Below, in pieces: positions 33,234 through 33,657 of a stretch of DNA of 33,657 nt. The first letter of the stretch is position 1; each line of letters begins with the position of its first letter. Source of the DNA: an uncultured Campylobacter sp. (GTDB taxonomy: Bacteria; Campylobacterota; Campylobacteria; Campylobacterales; Campylobacteraceae); contig NZ_CAJPQR010000023.1 in NCBI RefSeq assembly GCF_905372745.1, forward strand, positions 1-33,657, read 5' to 3'. Under the pieces are notes generated by a model that was given only the letters and a program-made list of their open reading frames with translations, was not told where the DNA came from and made no database searches. Position numbers and translations under genes: made by a program.

Positions 33234-33235
33234 TT

Positions 33236-33657
33236 ATGAATTTTGTTCAAGAGCTTTTAAATAAAATTTTAAATTACTTCAAGGCTAAAATTAAAAGCCT
33301 TGAAGCTAGGTTCTATCTTTTTGGAATTTCGACAATAGTTTTTTCAGCTATTTTAATGCCCAATCCCCAAAACAATATTATTACTTTAATTGTACTGTCT
33401 GCAGGCATAACACTATTTTGCCTAGGTTTTATGTTTTGGTGTTATGACTTATTAAAAAAAAGATGGATTATCAATGTAGCAAAAATATTTTTGATATTAT
33501 TAAATATACCAACTTATTTAATATCAGAATTTTTGTCTAGATTTATAATTGCCCAAACTCTAAATTTGCCCGTAAAAGACTTTGAGTTAACACTAAAAGC
33601 ATTAACATCAATTTTTTATATACCGGTAGGAGTTTTTCTTTCTTGTTTTATTTTAAT
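33236..33657 (+). CDS. AT-rich multi-pass membrane protein, 3' truncated by the window end
   Basis: An ATG two bases after the preceding stop opens a frame that runs uninterrupted to the last base, giving 140 residues so far. It begins MNFVQELLNKILNYFKAK and then shows about four hydrophobic segments (FYLFGISTIVFSAILM, ITLIVLSAGITLFCLGFMFW, a VAKIFLILLNIPTYLI segment, and SIFYIPVGVFLSCFIL). G+C is about 26% by hand count over 33241-33600 against about 50% in the gene just before it, and codons are almost all A/T-ending. No strong ribosome site is seen; translation may be coupled to the previous gene. I recognise no family. The composition suggests recent transfer. Confidence 0.65.
   Translation, partial: MNFVQELLNKILNYFKAKIKSLEARFYLFGISTIVFSAILMPNPQNNIITLIVLSAGITLFCLGFMFWCYDLLKKRWIINVAKIFLILLNIPTYLISEFLSRFIIAQTLNLPVKDFELTLKALTSIFYIPVGVFLSCFIL

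Overview
The window looks like chromosome of a Campylobacter from the higher-G+C oral/gut group (C. rectus, C. showae, C. curvus or C. concisus type). The grounds are gene content and order typical of Campylobacter (a polyferredoxin divergent from selA-selB, a Tat-tagged peptide ahead of a selenocysteine formate dehydrogenase, the FTR1-P19 iron operon, carboxynorspermidine synthase), very frequent AAATTT words, and many TTG or GTG starts. The species is inferred; no rRNA or tRNA gene was seen.

Layout. 2-1176: end of an energy-coupling-factor metal transporter (truncated T component plus ATPase). 1286-2793: modA and modB for molybdate/tungstate uptake, with no modC beside them. 3193-5575 (minus strand): a TorD-family chaperone and a four-cluster polyferredoxin, divergent from selA-selB (5737-8879), which are followed by a DsbC-like thiol oxidoreductase. 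9982-13744: formate dehydrogenase operon with a small Tat protein, fdhA (in-frame UGA selenocysteine at 10734 with a clear SECIS stem-loop) and fdhB; fdhC and fdhD are not in the window. 13965-21610: the P19 iron-uptake operon (FTR1 permease, P19, DUF2318 membrane Fe-S-type protein, two MacB/FtsX-type permeases, ATPase, TlpA-like lipoprotein). 21720-22313: a TraT-like lipoprotein. 22314-22934: repeat-rich spacer. 22935-28900: an outer-membrane TonB-receptor-type barrel that seems to lack its plug, a NitT/TauT-type ABC importer with a Tat-exported binding protein, and an NnrS-family membrane protein. 29182-31962: a stand-alone Upf1-like SF1 helicase. 32022-33233: carboxynorspermidine synthase. 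33236-end: the start of a strikingly AT-rich membrane protein.

How the parts fit. Molybdate/tungstate uptake, selenocysteine synthesis and insertion, a TorD chaperone, a polyferredoxin and FdhAB together support one product, a periplasmic Mo/W-selenocysteine formate dehydrogenase that feeds electrons from formate to respiration. The P19 operon imports iron. The 22.9-28.9 kb block is the least explained: a plug-less barrel, a Tat-dependent binding protein, an ABC importer and NnrS, with the receptor gene bracketed by two diverged copies of a structured ~180-bp module. I regard that block as the best candidate for an undescribed system; copper or another metal complex is a plausible but unproven substrate.
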